A DNA stretch of 64,000 nt from Jacaranda mimosifolia. Lineage: Eukaryota > Streptophyta > Magnoliopsida > Lamiales > Bignoniaceae. Shown here one piece after another: positions 12,869 to 22,921 of this stretch. The notes beneath the pieces were generated by a model that saw nothing but the letters and a program-made list of their open reading frames with translations, was not told where the DNA came from and did not search any database. Made by a program: the position numbers and the translations under genes. The stretch spans positions 42,952,501-43,016,500 of the forward strand of contig CM032117.1 in the NCBI GenBank assembly GCA_018894105.1. Direction: 5' to 3'. Positions within the stretch are counted from its first letter, which is position 1; each line of letters opens with the position of its first letter.

Positions 12869-15298
12869 CCAGGGGGGGACAATGAGGTCACCTTGTCTGA
12901 GGGGCATAGGGAGTTTCCTGCTCCTTCTGGTGGGTTGTCCGGCGGTGGTTCCAGTTCGAGCAGCTTGAGCTCCGGGAGCTTGAGCAGCCCGTGCGGTGGA
13001 GAGGCTGGGCCCAGCCAGGTACCCCCTTCTCGTGGGCGATTATTCACCTCGGACCACTATAGTGAGATAATTTCCGTAATGACCCCTATGGATTTGGTGC
13101 GCCTGAGGGAGCTTTATCATATTCCTCCCGAATACCAACTATTGACCCCCGGGCCTCCTGGTCGAATGCACCATGCTCCCGCTGGTTGCATAACAGTGTT
13201 CGAGGACGCACTCAAATGTGGGTTGAGGTTCCCCTTAAGTGATAGTATGATAGGCTTGCTTAGGGGTCTTCGAGTGTGCATAACTCAACTATTACCCAAC
13301 TGCATTGCCACCCTCTGTAGTTTCGTAGTTTTGATGCGTCTGTTCGACCAGGCTCCTAGCTTCAAAAATTTCTCGAACCTGTTCTATCTCTGCATGTCCC
13401 GAAAATCTGGTAGTTCCGACAAGTCGGGCTTTTATTATCTGACTGTTCGACCTCGTTGCAAGTTTCTCGTGGCTCTCTCCTCTTCATATGGGCAGGAGTG
13501 GAAGAAATATTATTTCTTCGTTCGAGTGAATGGGGGTTTGACATTCCTCGAGAGTGGTTGGGGGGTCAGGTCGAGGTACCAGGGAATCGCACCCCCACTT
13601 GGCCAAACACCTTCGTGAGGGATCTGGTCGAGTTTGGTCTCGTGGAGGCCACTGTATTCCTCGAGGAGCAGCAGTTAGTGTTGCTGGGTTGTCACCGGCC
13701 CCTCTAAACTTTCCAGATGATTATGAGATAGGTAGATGAAACGTGTGCCATGCTTTGTTGTTTAGCTGCGTTCATTTCCGTATTTGACATCTGTTGTGTT
13801 TGTTCTTTGCAGATCGGGACGAAATCATGAACCAATCAAGGGCTAATGCACTGGCTCGCGCTGAAAGGAACCAACAGCGCAAACAAGGCGTTGCGTCTCG
13901 ACAAGAGTCGACTGGAGCCGACGAGACACGTCGACAAAGTGCAGGTCCCAACGCCATCCCCAACCCCCTTGCCTGGTCGAGTAGTAGCGGTCGAGAGGGT
14001 CGCAGGTAGGGGAAAAAGACCCATGGGCGAGCAGAGTGGGCCCCCGCCCAAAAAGATTGCTGTTGCTGGAAGGAGGAAAGGAAAATTGAAGAGCGCCGGG
14101 TCGGGGATGCCGACGGGGAACGACCTCTTCGGGGATCGAGGTGCAAAGAACTTATTCGGCCTAAGGAAGTTCCCGTCTCCTTGTTTCAGGTCGGACCCCA
14201 GCCTACTTGTGGACGACGCATCCTATATGCATGGATCTGGGCCAACTGGGGTCGACCCCTTGAAATGGTTGTTGGCTGGTCTGTTCCTGGCTGACCAGAA
14301 GAGGATAATGGGCCTGAATCAGCCCGAGGCGCTTTGCGAGCTCGCGTATCACGCGAACATGGTAAGATCTCATAAGCTGTAAACTTGTGTAATTGATTTT
14401 CCCTGCATGGATATGAATGACTTTTATGTTTCAGGTCAGGCAAATCGCCTATAATTTTTACCGCCACTCCGAGCTGGCGCTCGCTGATCATGAACAGTTG
14501 GACGCTGGCAGCGATGCCGAGACGTTGAAGGCCCAGCTGGAGTCATCCCAACTACGGCTCGAGGAAGTGCAGAAAGAGAATGCCAAATACGCCGAAATAA
14601 TGGAGGCGAAAGACCGGCAAGTCCTGCTGGCGGTGACAGAGCAAACAAAGATGGAGGCGAAGATGAAAAAACTGGAACTGGACATCCATGTCGCCTACGA
14701 ATCTGGCCGGACGGCTGGTCGAGGCGAGCGCCTGGTCAAGGCCAGGACAGAGTTCGAGCGGGTAGTTCCAGAGATCCGCAAGGAGGCGGTACAACAGTTC
14801 ATGGTGAGCCCGGCCTTTCAGGATGCGACCGTGGTGCTAGCCCTAGACGATGCCCGAAGTGCCTTTAATAAGGCTATTGCACAAATACGGCACCTGGGCT
14901 ATGCGGTTAGCGACGAAGATCGCTCGAAGATGGGTCTTGCTTTCGATGAGTAATTGCGCCCAATTGGTGATGAAGATGTCGACGAGGCCGAAGCTGAGGT
15001 AGAGGCAACGGAAGAGATTGACATGACCCCTGAAGAGAGGCAAAAGACAGACCTCCAAAAGAAAGTGAAGGCTGTAGGTCGAGAGTTCGAGTTCGCCGGC
15101 GACCTCGCCTATGAAATCTCCGAGGGCCAAGCCAACACTACCTCTTTCTTCCCAGCCGTCGAGCGGTTGTTTATGTCTTCTGCCGCTTGCCCCTCTCGCC
15201 CAGTCACCACGGCCATGCCCGTTGCAATGGCACTGCCTGAGCCTCCGTCTGCTCCTACACCCACATTACCAATCGAAGGGTCTGGCAGTTCTAGCTAG
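12869..15298 (+). pseudogene. Antisense gene (aORF) of element A, gypsy-type putative transposase domain
   Basis: This gene runs opposite to gag-pol, between the tandem repeat and the 3' LTR. The first part (12893-13731) shows the conserved core of the family Pfam calls 'transposase (putative), gypsy type', for example RLRELYHIPPEYQL and EWGFDIPREW. Two short plus-strand introns are visible: 13732-13812 and 14362-14434. Both are GT-AG, and removing them joins the frames (DYEI to DRDEIMNQ; AYHANM to VRQIAYNFY). The last exon (from 14435) is a Glu/Lys-rich probable coiled coil, interrupted by TAA at 14951-14953 and then open to 15298. Frame changes near 13530, 13690 and 13960-14010 also break it. 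No ATG opens the frame; a donor-like gtaagt at 12809 hints at a leader intron. Function is unknown for the family. Confidence 0.85.
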
Positions 15299-15573
15299 GG
15301 CTTGTAATACTTGTTTTTGTTTTGATGCACATGTCTCATTGAGGCTTTTTTTTTTTTTTTTTAAGAATGAAATAAAGTTTGTTGCCCTTCATCGACCAGC
15401 TGTTCATTTTCGGACATTGTTTTAAGCCGTTGGGAGATAAGTTAAACTTTGTTGCCACTTATGATTAGCAAAGTGCAAATTGAATTTGTCAATGGGGCTC
15501 GACTTCGAGCCTTAGTGGCTTTTCTGCGAAGTGTGACGTCGACTTTGTTGAGAATTTTTGGCAACTACAAGGT

Positions 15574-15956
15574 CGCCTTAGGTGGTCGCGGCTCGTCGCC
15601 TTGACTTGTTGAGTTTAAGCCTTTCGTCGACTACAGGGTCAACTAAGGTGGTCGCGGCTCTTCGCCTTGACTTGATGAGTTTAAGCCTTTCGTCGACTAA
15701 GGTGGTCGAGGCTCTTCGCCTTGACTTGATGAGTTTGAGCCTTCCGTCGACTACGGGGTCGACTAAGGTGGTTGCGGCTCTTCGCCTTGACTTGATGAGT
15801 TTAAGCTTTTCGTCGACTACGGGGTCAACTAAGGTGGTCGCGGCTCGTGGCCTTGACTTGATGAGTTTAAGCATTTCGTCGACTACGGCGTCGACTAAGG
15901 TGGTCGCGGCTCGTGGCCTTGACTTGATGAGTTTAAGCCTTTCGTCGACTAAGGTT
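15574..15956 (+). repeat. 66-bp minisatellite between integrase and antisense gene of element A
   Basis: Six copies of a unit containing ttgacttgatgagtttaagc and cgtcgactacggggtc. The landmark ttgac starts at 15601, 15667, 15721, 15787, 15853 and 15919, giving spacings of 66, 54, 66, 66 and 66. The short copy lacks 12 bp. Because 66 and 54 are multiples of three, both strands stay open and translate into 22-residue repeats (minus: KLIKSRRRAATTLVDPVVD-like). I treat these frames as artefacts of the repeat. Tandem repeats in this place are known in Tat-lineage elements and can seed satellite DNA. Confidence 0.95.
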
Positions 15957-16036
15957 TTACTGCGGTTGTGTCGTGCTTTTTAATCATGATGGAACTTGAT
16001 TGTTCTTTAACCAATACAAAGATGCCAATGAACAGT

Positions 16037-17458
16037 TTATACAAAGAACTTTTTTAGATTTACCGCATGCCATGGCCGAGGTAGCTCGCGACCTGCAGCA
16101 TCCGCTAATCGATAGGCGTTGTTTCTAGACACTTTGATGACTGAGTACGGTCCTTCCCACTTCGGGTCAAGCTTGCCGACGGGTCTTGACACTTCCACTT
16201 TCTTTAAGACGAGATCACCCACCTTGAAATTCCGCGGGTGTATCGACTTGTTATATCGGTCCGCTATCTTTGAGCGGTACCTCTGCATTCTGTTGTAAGC
16301 TGTTTGACGCATCTCATCTATAGTTATTAGGTCCAGTGCCCTCTCCGATGTATTTGCTATTGGATTGTAATGGATCACTCTAGTGGTGTGCTGGATTAGT
16401 TCTGACGGGACCACTGCTTCAGACCTATAAACTAGGTTGTAAGGGTTATGACCTGTGGCTGTTCGAGAGGTGGTTCTGTAGGCCCAAAGAACTCCCGGGA
16501 GGTCATTCGCCCAGTTGGTTCCCATCCCCGCTATTCGGCTCTTAATATGATCGAGGACAATCCTGTTGGTCACTTCGGTCTGTCCATTGGCTTGCGGATT
16601 TCCCACTGAAATGAAGTGCTGCGTAATGCCCAAGGTCTCGCACCATCTTCTTGTATTTTTGCTTTGGAATTGGGTGCCATTATCTGAGATGAGGACTTTA
16701 GGCAACCCAAAACGGCAAACAATATTCTTCCATATGAAACTCTTGATGGCCACATCAGTGATCTTCGGGATTGCCTCAGCTTCCACCCATTTTGTGAAGT
16801 ACTCAACAGCCACTATGATAAACTTCCGCTGGCCGATGGTCTTCGGGAGCGAGCCGACTATGTCAATGCCCCACTGGTCGAATGGCCAAGCAATATCAAC
16901 ATTTGCCATTGGTGCTGCTGGTTGGTGTTGGATGTTTGAATATACTTGACAAGATAGGCATTTCCTAGCAAAGTCAACAGAATCCTTCAACAAAGTCAGC
17001 CAGAAATAGCCATATCGCATGATCTTATGTGCTAGGGACCAGCTTTCCAAGTGGTTTCCGCAAATGCCTGCGTGTATCTCTTGCAGCACTTCATTCGCCT
17101 GGTCGGGAACTAAACATCTGAGTGGCGGTCCTGCAATCGATCTCCTGTACAACTGTCCGTGATCATCCAGTGCATATTTGGGCGCTAAACCCTTCAGTTT
17201 ACGAGCCTGCTTATGATCATCAGGTAAGGTACCCTGGCTCAAATAAAGCTTGATCGGGTGCTGCCAAGAGCGGGTCGCTTCTTCGAGGCACCCAACCAAA
17301 CCCGAGTCGGGGGCCGAGATGCAGGGCTGGTTGGCGACAAGAAATTTATGGTCCTTTCTCTTGTGCCTTTCGTCGAGCTTACCAGCTTGGAGAGTGCGTC
17401 TGCTCGCGCGTTTTCTGAACGGGGGACTTGGCTTAGTGAGAAATCTCGAAACCTCCAC
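16037..17458 (-). CDS. Integrase domain of element A
   Basis: This is the C-terminal part of pol, open for 473 codons; the true integrase reading begins near 17360. It would join element cDNA to host DNA in the nucleus. The zinc-binding HHCC motif is present (IHAG, GNHLE, then CLSC). The catalytic triad is complete: Asp in GIDIVGSLP, Asp in SDNGTQF, then 35 residues to Glu in NGQTEVTNR. A GPY/F-type module follows (WEGPYSVIKV), with the end at NLKKFFV. No chromodomain is seen, as expected for Tat. The upstream RNase H frame (ending 17239) overlaps it in another frame, so a frameshift separates the two near 17360. The first codons of the open frame are not a natural start. It is the best-preserved part of the element. 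Confidence 0.9.
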   Translation of the reverse strand: MEVSRFLTKPSPPFRKRASRRTLQAGKLDERHKRKDHKFLVANQPCISAPDSGLVGCLEEATRSWQHPIKLYLSQGTLPDDHKQARKLKGLAPKYALDDHGQLYRRSIAGPPLRCLVPDQANEVLQEIHAGICGNHLESWSLAHKIMRYGYFWLTLLKDSVDFARKCLSCQVYSNIQHQPAAPMANVDIAWPFDQWGIDIVGSLPKTIGQRKFIIVAVEYFTKWVEAEAIPKITDVAIKSFIWKNIVCRFGLPKVLISDNGTQFQSKNTRRWCETLGITQHFISVGNPQANGQTEVTNRIVLDHIKSRIAGMGTNWANDLPGVLWAYRTTSRTATGHNPYNLVYRSEAVVPSELIQHTTRVIHYNPIANTSERALDLITIDEMRQTAYNRMQRYRSKIADRYNKSIHPRNFKVGDLVLKKVEVSRPVGKLDPKWEGPYSVIKVSRNNAYRLADAAGRELPRPWHAVNLKKFFV

Positions 17459-20105
17459 CTCAGTTGTCGAACTTCCGCAAGATACTGTGTCATTTTATGT
17501 TCTCTCGCGTCGAAGTTTCCCTCGACCTGCTCTGCGACCAACTGTGAATCAGTAAAGGCTGCTATCTTATCGACCCCGCGGTCTATGGCCATGCGCATTC
17601 TTGTAATGAGTGCCTCATATTCAGCTTCATTATTAGTGACTGGGAAGTCGAGTTTTACTGCAAAATCATAGTCTTCAGGCAGCGGGGATCGGAGGGATAC
17701 GCCTATTTCTTTTCCAGTAGATGTCGCGGACCCATCAACATGTAGGGTCCACCAAGGCGCGTCTTCCATCTCATGAGCCGGGAGATCGACTCTCTCGAGG
17801 ATGAAGTCCGCTAGCACCTGCGCTTTTATTGCTGCTCGGGGTTGGAACTGGATGTCGAATTCTCCCAGTTCGATAGCCCATTTTGTGAGTCGACCTGAAG
17901 TGTCTGGCTTTGACAACATCTGCTTTAGCGACTGGTTCGTTAGTACCACAATTGTATGGGATTGGAAATAGGGCCGCAGTTTTCTTGCTGATGTGACCAG
18001 GGCTAGGGCGAACTTCTCGATCTCCAAATAGTTATGTTCAGGCCCCTGAAGAGCCTTGCTGCAATAGTAAACTGGAGAAGGGTTTCCAACTCTCATCGTT
18101 GTTAACACTGAACTGATGGAAACCGAAGAGACCGCTAGATATAACTGTAAAATTTCTCCAAGCTCAGGTTTGGCGAGGAGAGGTAGCGAAGAAAGGTGTT
18201 ACTTGAGGTCTATCAGAGCTTGGTCACACTGTTCGTCCCATTTAAATCCCGATTTTTTTGTGTTTCTCAAGATTTTAAAGAAAGGTAGGCTCTTTTCTGC
18301 CAGCCTAGCTATGAACCTACCCAAAGCAATAATTCTGCCCACGAGGCATTGGACTTCCCAAATGGTGCGCGGTGGAACAATGTCTAAAACTGCTTGAATT
18401 TTCTGTGGGTTGGCCTCGATACCTCTCTAACTGACCATATATCCAAGGAATTTTCCTCCTCGAACCCCGAATGTGCATTTGTTAGGATTGAGCTTCATAC
18501 CGAAAGCTCTCAGAATGGAAAATGTGTGGCTCAGGTCGACCAAGTGGCTTTCTGCTTTCTTTGTTTTCACAATCATGTCATCGACATAAACCTCCATTGA
18601 TTTCCTAATTTCATTCTTGAACATGAAGTTAACTAATCTTTAGTAAGTTGCTCCGGCATTCTTAAGTCCAAACAGTATAACTAAAAAGCAATATACCCTA
18701 TTGGGAACAGCAAAAGCGGTTTTATCCCTGTCCTCCGGTGCCATGAATATTTGGTAGTAACCTTGAAATGCATCGATCATGCTAAGCAATTCACAACCAG
18801 CCGTGGAATCAACAAGTAAATCAATACGAGGCAAGGGGTAGGGATCCTTAGGACATACTTTATTCAAATATGTGAAATCATTACACACCTTCTATTTTTC
18901 CTTGTTCTTGGGAACAAGTACTACATTACAAAGCGAAGAAGGATATTGGATTTCTACAATATAACCAGCCTCTAGAAGTTTGCTAACCTTGTCCTCGATG
19001 ATCCGCGTCCGCTCAGCATTGAAAGTTCTCTTCTTCTACCGGATTGGCTTGTGGGTAGGGTCTACGTTGAGCCTGTGGACAATGATGTCGGGGTCGATGC
19101 CCTGCAGATTGGCAGCTTTCCATGCGAAGACATCGATATTGCATCGGAGGAAGTCGACCATGAGGCACTCCAGTCAATCCCCCATATCAGCTCTGATCCT
19201 GGTTGTCTTGTCGGGGTTCCCTGGTTCGAGCTTAATTTTTTTGAATTCTTCTGTCGGCTCGACCCTGGTGTCCTCCAACTTTCTCTTTTTCGAGGAAGGT
19301 CCCTCCCCGGGTTTCGCTATAGGGGCGTCCCCCGAGGCCTTCAACTCTGGTCTCTTTTTCTGCCCGCTGGAATCCACCGAGATTGTGTAGCAACGCCAGG
19401 CATCTTTGATGTTTCATAAAAGCTCACCAACTCCCGCGGGGGTTGGGAAATTTATTTTCATGTGGTATGTGGACGCGATGGCTCTGAAGTCATTCAGGGC
19501 TGGTCGACCAACAATGGCATTGTAAGCAAAAGGGGCATCGACTACTAAGTAGTTGATCGTCAAAGTTCGGCTGCGATGTCCTTGCCCGAATGTAGTGGAT
19601 AGGCTAATCGACCATTCTGGTATAATTTCTGATCCCCCGAATCCAACTAGGGAAGTTCTGACTGGATCAAATTTCAGTTTGCCCAAGTGCATTTTGTTCA
19701 AGATCGACAGAAATATGATGTTCGCCGAGCTGCCATTGTCGACTAACACCTTTCTCACCTCGAAGATGGCTATCTCAATGGCGACCACCATTGGGCAATC
19801 GAGCTTTTGGTTCGCGGCCAGACCTTCGAGGTGGTCTAAATCTGTATCAGTAAAAGAGATCGGCACGGTACTGGTTGTCAACTGGAACACAGTTTCGACC
19901 TTAAATGGTTTGGTCGAGTCAAGTCGCCTCTGGGTTTGCTTTCTTGCGTTTCGGGAGTCTCTTCCTGCAGGCCCCCCGGCAATCGTGTCGATGACACCTC
20001 TAATGGGCGAGTGGGTTTCATGGGCTGGTTTCTTTCCTTTGTCCACCCGTTGCGGGCTGACCGACCTTTCTCTACGGGGAGTCCGGTCAGTCGCCCCTTC
20101 CTCTG
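17239..20105 (-). pseudogene. Protease, reverse transcriptase and two RNase H domains of element A
   Basis: One frame runs from about 20105 to 17239. It has an aspartic protease (VLVDNGSSANII near 19725, Asn where Thr or Ser is usual), RT (CNDFTYLNKVCPKDPYPLP near 18870; catalytic YVDD near 18585) and a gypsy RNase H (YYCSKALQGPEHNY near 18055). A second, archaeal-type RNase H follows (LHVDGSA, NNEAEYEALI, TDSQLVAEQV, ADALSKL; 17750-17380). The frame is broken by stops at 19414, 19174, 19036, 18892, 18640, 18427 and 18199, each one transition from CAG, CAA, CGA or TGG. A linker of about 70 residues rich in Lys/Glu joins protease to RT. It is in a different frame from gag upstream and integrase downstream. 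Confidence 0.93.
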
Positions 20106-21581
20106 TTGAGCTATCTCCTCAACAAACTTTTTCAAATGTCCCTGCCTGATCAACCTCTTGATCTCATCTTTCAAATTGAAGCAATCCTCGGTGTCGTGCC
20201 CTTTGTGCTTGTGAAAATGGCAATACTTTCCGGACTTCTTCATAGCCTCAGTTTCTGTAATTTTTCGAGGCTTTTTAAGCAGGTTATCATGCTGTATGGT
20301 GAAGAGTACTTCCTTCCTCGGCACGGAGAGTGGGGTGTAGTCATGGAAACGTCTGATCGGGGAGTGGCGTCCCTCCCTGTTCTGCCTCTCCTCTTTCTCC
20401 TTGCCCTTTTCCTTGTCGGTCTCTATGTTGCCATATTTCATTTTGTTCATCTCCTCCTGGGTCATGTACCTCTCTGCGAGGTTGAGGAGCTCCTCTATTG
20501 TTCTTGGTTGCACACGCACCAAAGCATTGGCGCACTCCTTGTGCCTTAAGCCCAGAAACAGCACATCAATCAAAAATTCAATCCTCAGATTGTCTATCTT
20601 CAACACCTCGGTGTTGAATCTGGTGAAGAAGTCCCGCAGAGACTCGCCCTCAGCCTATTTTACCGTGTGCAGGTGGGTGTGCGGTAGCTTCGCCCTCCTC
20701 CTGCTGGCGAACTGGTGTAAGAATTTGTCACATAACTGGTCGTATGAGAAAATGGACGCCGGTTCCAACTTCACAAACTAGTCTAGGGCCACGCCCTGCA
20801 ATGTGGTCACGAGCATCTTTGCATGTATATACTCGTTATGCCCATGTAGCTGCATCATATGCTCAAACTGCAGCAGATGCTCATTCGGGTCCGCGGAACC
20901 GTCATCCCTCGGGAGCCTGGTGGGGATCTTCGCATCAATGGCAATGCGCTCATCGATGATTTCCTAGACAAAAGGGGAATCCCGTTCCCTCCGGAATCTT
21001 GAAGGCATCTCCAGTTGCATGGTCTTGTCAGCATTCCTCTTCGAGAGTTCCTCCAGACGCTTATTCAGCTGTTGCACCTGGTAAGAGACTTCTCCCCACT
21101 CCTGCTGGTCCTGGTTCAGCCTGCCTCTGGAATGCCCAGCCCTATAGCGCTGTGGGGCTCGAAGGGGCCGAACGTCGTGGTTCACGGAGTCTACCACCTC
21201 CTCCCTCGACGGTGGGCGAGCTCCCTCCCTCGAAAAATGGCCCAGGCTCGTTTTTCTCCGGGACGGATGTCTAGGGGACTCCGGTATCTATGCGTATTCT
21301 TCTGGCTGCGCCCTTTCCGGGCCTGCGGGCTGAGGTGTGGCACTGGCCGCCGGCCCCAGCTGCATTGCATGCCTATTCAGTGCGGCCGAAAGCTGGGCAG
21401 AAATCTGTGCTGAGATTTGCTCGCTGATGAGCTGCATCAGTTGGGGCATTGTGAGAGTGACCACAGGTTCCGACTGCGTACTAGATGCTTGCGCGTCTTG
21501 TCCTTGGTTCTGTCGGGTGGCAGGAGAGCTAAATCTCTGGTTCTCCTCCCTCCCAGATGGGGCTCGCCTAGTGTTCACCAT
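20046..21581 (-). pseudogene. gag of element A
   Basis: Starts MVNTRRAPSG at 21581, just inside the 5' LTR and primer site. The N-terminal 100 residues are Gln/Ala-rich (QISAQISAQLSAAL). The capsid region follows (retrotransposon gag family: LLQFEQMMQLHGHNEYIHAK, FFTRFNTEVL, LFLGLRHKECA). Near 20200 there is a Tat-type zinc-knuckle-like segment (YCHFHKHKGHDTEDCFNLK). Stops interrupt it at 21288, 20964, 20778 and 20655. The frame continues past 20046 to 19878, but similarity passes to the protease frame between about 20115 and 20046, near an AGGAAGGGGCGAC run. Whether that change is a programmed shift or decay cannot be told. Gag would form the virus-like particle. Confidence 0.9.
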
Positions 21582-21600
21582 TTCGATAGAGGATTCTTAG

Positions 21601-21619
21601 CTTCCCACAGACGGTGCCA
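21601..21619 (-). other. Element A primer-binding site
   Basis: Two bases inside the 5' LTR on the minus strand lies TGGCACCGTCTGTGGGAAG. It starts TGG, which pairs with the CCA end of a tRNA. The exact tRNA was not identified. Element B has a diverged version of the same sequence in the same place. Confidence 0.75.
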
Positions 21620-21621
21620 AA

Positions 21622-22283
21622 TGATGAGGGTTCGTTTTCGATGATCAATATGAATCGGGTCTGAATCACGATTCGAGATATGATCCCATGGATAGGTTTG
21701 GGATTGGAATCCTGCAATCACAACAAATGTTAGGCTAGTCGAGAGGCCCTCGGCTTAGGCCCTCCGACGCTCAAGTCAGCATATATTCGACCTCTGGAAT
21801 CGAGCAGCGGAACGTAGGGGCTTTTTAGTGTATGAGTGCATACCTGTGAGAGACAAGGTTGAGGGTTTTTATACTCCTCTCCTTGGTAGGAAATGTCAGG
21901 GACGCCCTTGGATTACCCTAGGGACCTCCAGCCTCCTGTCGGGGGTAATTGGTCAATTCCCCCATTTGAATATTGCCAGTTGGATGTCCTTTTATGCTGC
22001 AGGACAAGATGGCATACTGTTGCGGCGTCTACTGTGTCAGACGGTGAGGGGAGGGCATGCGCCATTAATGCGGAGGCGTGTTGCCAGTCAACGCATTTAA
22101 TGCGGTGGCAGAGTACTGTGTGGGGTTCGACTTGCGGATCGACCCTGACGGGTCGATCAGCTTCAAGGGCCATGTAGCGCCTTGTGGATTGATCGACCAG
22201 GGTCGACGAGTCAATTGGGTCCTGGGCCGTTAATTGAGTGTTGGGCCTCGCTGATTTAGGCCATTTGGGGCCATCCTATATCA
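21622..22283 (-). repeat. Element A 5' LTR (right copy)
   Basis: 662 bp, TG...CA, flanked on the outside by the duplication actat (22284-22288). This copy would drive gag-pol transcription leftward. About 94 percent of aligned bases match the left LTR by eye. Confidence 0.96.
21866..21873 (-). promoter_or_regulatory. Candidate TATA box of element A 5' LTR
   Basis: TATAAAAA reads on the minus strand inside the 5' LTR, about 245 bases from its inner end, a plausible place for the gag-pol promoter. The left LTR has TTTAAAAA at the same place. Confidence 0.5.
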
Positions 22284-22536
22284 ACTATATTTATTAAATT
22301 ATAATTTTTTTATCTTTATTTTACATATGTTAATTAATTATTATTAACAAAAAGAAGATGATAATGAATAAAGTTAAAATTGTTGTAACTTAAAACTCTT
22401 TAGTTGCAATTACAAAATGCAAATACAACATTCATTAGGCATGATTTATATATTTAAACTTTAGAATAAGTGAAAAAGAATTCTTAATTGTTATTAATTA
22501 TTTAGCAATTCTTATTTACTACATTATATAGTCTAA

Positions 22537-22921
22537 GAGGGTGTTTGGCTAAGCTTATTTTAAACATCTTATAAGCTCTTACATCTTATAAGATGATTTT
22601 GGAGCTTATAAGATGTTAGATCTTATTTTTAAAATAAGTTGTTGAAATATTTGGATAAAATAAGATGTTGAAGCTTATAATATATTAATAATGGTAATTT
22701 TGTAATTAAAATGATTGAAAATGAAAGAGCTTGTTAAGATTTTAAAAATAAAGTAGGGTCTCCTTACTTTTTTTAAAAGAGCTTATAAGCTCCTAACATC
22801 TAATTTCAGGATTTATAAGCTTTTTTTAAAAAAATTTACCAAACACTTTTTATCAACTTATAAGCTCTTAAACATCTTATAAGATGTTTTGAGGAGCTTA
22901 TAAGCTCACCCAAACACCCTC
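22537..22921. mobile_element. Tourist-like (PIF/Harbinger) MITE
   Basis: A 385-bp element with terminal inverted repeats (GAGGGTGTTTGGCTAAGCTT and the complement of AGCTCACCCAAACACCCTC) and the 3-bp duplication TAA at 22534-22536 and 22922-22924. Internally it repeats cttataag-type palindromes many times and could fold into a long hairpin. It has no coding sequence. It lies within the right part of the hAT-like element. Confidence 0.88.

Larger units (their letters stand above)
11768..22283 (-). mobile_element. Element A: full-length Tat-lineage Ty3/gypsy retrotransposon
   Basis: A 10.5-kb element with two LTRs that begin TG and end CA, and the perfect 5-bp target duplication actat at 11763-11767 and 22284-22288. 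On the minus strand the order is LTR, primer site, gag, protease, RT, RNase H, archaeal-type RNase H, integrase, a 66-bp tandem repeat, an opposite-strand gene, polypurine tract, LTR. RT-integrase order places it in Ty3/gypsy. The second RNase H and the antisense gene place it in the Tat (Retand/Ogre-like) lineage. Gag and pol carry many stops, so it is probably non-autonomous. My hand alignment of the LTRs gives about 39 differences in 660 bases, mostly transitions. Confidence 0.95.

Noticed and set aside
12869..15298. Antisense gene read as an independent host gene
   Set aside because: It lies wholly between the LTRs of element A, and a broken counterpart occupies the same place in element B.
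15574..15956. Possible CRISPR-like array
   Set aside because: Units are tandem with no unique spacers, in a plant retrotransposon.
15578..15983. Open frames on both strands through the 66-bp repeats, with 22-residue repeat proteins
   Set aside because: Both frames are forced open by the unit length and composition. There are no natural starts or domains, and the region is untranslated in Tat elements.
16566..17671. Plus-strand open frames opposite integrase and RNase H of element A
   Set aside because: Mirror frames of a well-supported minus-strand gene; no domain recognised.
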